From: Drechmeria coniospora
Lineage: Eukaryota > Ascomycota > Sordariomycetes > Hypocreales > Ophiocordycipitaceae
Direction: 5' to 3'
Length of the DNA: 64,000 nucleotides
NCBI RefSeq assembly: GCF_001625195.1
Contig: NC_054390.1
Coordinates: forward strand, 8,591,222-8,655,221
Position numbers and translations under genes: made by a program. Positions 63,601 to 64,000 of this stretch are shown one piece after another (positions within the stretch are counted from its first letter, which is position 1; each line of letters starts with the position of its first letter). The notes below the pieces were generated by a model. It was not told where the DNA came from and did not search any database. It saw only the letters and a program-made list of their open reading frames with translations.

Positions 63601-64000
63601 CTACCCAAGGCCCGGCCCGACAGCACGAGTTTCTCGGCCGAGCTTCTCGGCCAATTCGGCGAGCTGGAGCCGGCAAAGGAGCCGGCCGCTTCGGCGAGCA
63701 AAGAGGACCCGAAGCCGGGACCGAACGCGGAGGAGGAAACGCTCGGCCAACGGCGTCGGCGGCTGCAGGCCGAGAAGGAGGCGCGCGATCGCGAGATGAG
63801 CTACGGCAACCTTGTCGGCGACGGAGCCAAGCGGGCCAGCCGACAGCTCAACATGGCCAGCGTGCTGTCGGCGTACGCGAAGACGGAGGTCGAAAACCGG
63901 CCGCAGGAGCAGAGAATCCGCGCGGCGGAGGAGCAGCGGGCGGCCACGGAACGAGAGTCCAAGATGGCTGCCATGAGGAGCCAGATGCCCCAGACGCTGG
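60622..64000 (+). CDS. Large conserved protein of unknown function, 3'-truncated by the window edge
   Basis: ATG 60622 (cgctccATGGCC) is the first in-frame Met after a stop at 60514, and the frame stays open for at least 1126 codons to the end of the window. The protein is mostly disordered and rich in Ser, Pro, Asp and Ala. Landmarks: NRVATPLNMFVELGNKG (30-46), Ser-rich phosphosite-like stretches (RVRSGSKTSTGR), SYLDPTTGQQMLYYPARVPA near 515, a basic patch RERRKKRGKVKK near 710, an acidic run (EEEQEEEEDEYESEEELD) near 795, then a conserved-looking block DTDDEDVPLAILAAMHQGAK, NEPLSRRRARLQG, and two copies of a TL-x-[EQ]-RRRRL motif (TLAERRRRLAE and TLGQRRRRLQA). I do not know its function. 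The arrangement recalls conserved cytoskeletal or nuclear scaffold-type proteins of ascomycetes; that is only an impression. Confidence 0.82.
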   Translation, partial: MAASHHDPLLERLSPPATADPTSPPIRSVTNRVATPLNMFVELGNKGTADGALAGMHRRFATISPADTPESDVAPPDDDSADRLVDAPEAPRRNTTTVTAVTAAADARLCPREPANAAAPISGGGPDASNARPVRDLAHESPNEGPDENRTPHDDPIATPTPLVDAGPPDSPLADLRPLRTASVRADTKFAHPKPMARSASSSQPDADLGIPNASLVGNIAQLEATAERLSMTSSIDDAIRDLVGELKRSDSHRSSILAASVRAASTDASVNAAGTALDGDVARSSTPVQPRRHLPASSSIVSTNIAARHGGYSPAAFVMSPNHSLTTGRVRSGSKTSTGRPDLDLDSVLSRHGPGKSSVRSVRSAKKMSLAEISESEPVSLTQQALDDADVAPPIEGDPPLPRSHPEEPPSTDAFHRMLHDDAAALASAGQQQTTADALDLDAATPPRDDDEQRPATSHSNTTFQQCQDAFVDFDGVHWEPQFDTDLFAPPDLELDLPTPRLAPAGAVPAPQSYLDPTTGQQMLYYPARVPATLNLPPKLSSRPKAEQRNQRRSRVLSAMMNADDPPDSPEQVWLPDPLAGHRESFALLVQEPFQDPDCPPEPVEDELPSSPAPAVTMDQLRRPPRLTALDAERRRSRGTQLRIPPQLRASAFFDFPSQSADVEIKDGSAMATLDSILDASTSAPVSAFTDNPFGGGGNATGRERRKKRGKVKKSTTATTISVPSPEPTPKKKASLMWLRKRRSSLNSEDKRRAHSLASATAPGTDQEAGDAWARTASGRPSEENGPNHGDDEEEQEEEEDEYESEEELDAVYVGPPNTLLDELQLRKKEQMQRIKNTASGNPNGMHATLLEMDTIAERQRNHRRNKRVNLAWEAPEPHLDPNDTDDEDVPLAILAAMHQGAKNLADLERPMGLLQRRDMEDNEPLSRRRARLQGVELPTPVLPQRQSVMSFPAPRPEDMQPPPAGPEEQEVEGETLAERRRRLAEANDSELLPKARPDSTSFSAELLGQFGELEPAKEPAASASKEDPKPGPNAEEETLGQRRRRLQAEKEARDREMSYGNLVGDGAKRASRQLNMASVLSAYAKTEVENRPQEQRIRAAEEQRAATERESKMAAMRSQMPQTL

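Noticed and set aside
1..64000. tRNA, rRNA or other structured RNA genes
   Set aside because: I looked for A/B-box-like and TTCGAAT-type loops and for rRNA-like stretches and found none that folds convincingly by eye. A tRNAscan/Infernal run would be decisive.

Overview
The window is fungal nuclear DNA, very probably from a filamentous ascomycete. The evidence is short spliceosomal introns of about 45-110 bp with GT..AG ends, GC-rich housekeeping genes, pogo-type and gag-type transposon remnants, transition-biased decay of duplicated sequence (RIP-like), and a secreted GLEYA-type adhesin. The dispersed GTAC/GTACGGAGTAC palindromes and the accessory gene types suggest Sordariomycetes, perhaps Hypocreales. 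That lower-rank guess is inference.

The window has two compartments. The GC-rich outer parts (about 1-6.8 kb and 38-64 kb) carry ordinary genes: a SET-domain lysine methyltransferase (1832-3343), a two-exon Nudix hydrolase (4530-5625), a three-exon BET double-bromodomain protein (41867-44985, minus), a Utp12-domain ribosome-biogenesis protein (48830-50056), a conserved protein of unknown function (50705-52627, minus), and a large conserved protein that runs off the right end (60622-64000). Long intergenic stretches between them hold no supportable gene but are full of GTAC-rich palindromic microsatellites.

The AT-rich middle (about 6.8-38.2 kb) is an accessory island. In order it holds a fragment of an acyl-CoA ligase, an unrecognised spliced gene, a broken alpha/beta-hydrolase of the AKT2/TOXE type, a gag remnant, an antisense fragment of an adhesin-repeat gene, a second and larger acyl-CoA ligase fragment, a LaeA-like SAM methyltransferase, a truncated pogo transposase, and about 2.8 kb of satellite-like repeats. 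Next comes the dominant object of the window: a single uninterrupted 4119-codon gene (24347-36706). It encodes a signal peptide, about one hundred 37-residue Thr/Ser/Ile/Val repeats each carrying a C-x3-C pair, and a C-terminal GLEYA-like domain.

The island is bracketed by directly repeated copies of one segment. Sequence at about 963-1565 plus 4850-6822 reappears, adjoined and decayed, at 38240-40635. The right copy lacks the SET gene and the 5' end of the Nudix gene, and its Nudix copy is a pseudogene. Degraded adhesin-repeat fragments at 485-962 and 11430-12331 show that this adhesin family once had more members here. The ligase, hydrolase and methyltransferase look like the wreck of a secondary-metabolite cluster. 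The adhesin is the only large accessory gene that stayed intact.
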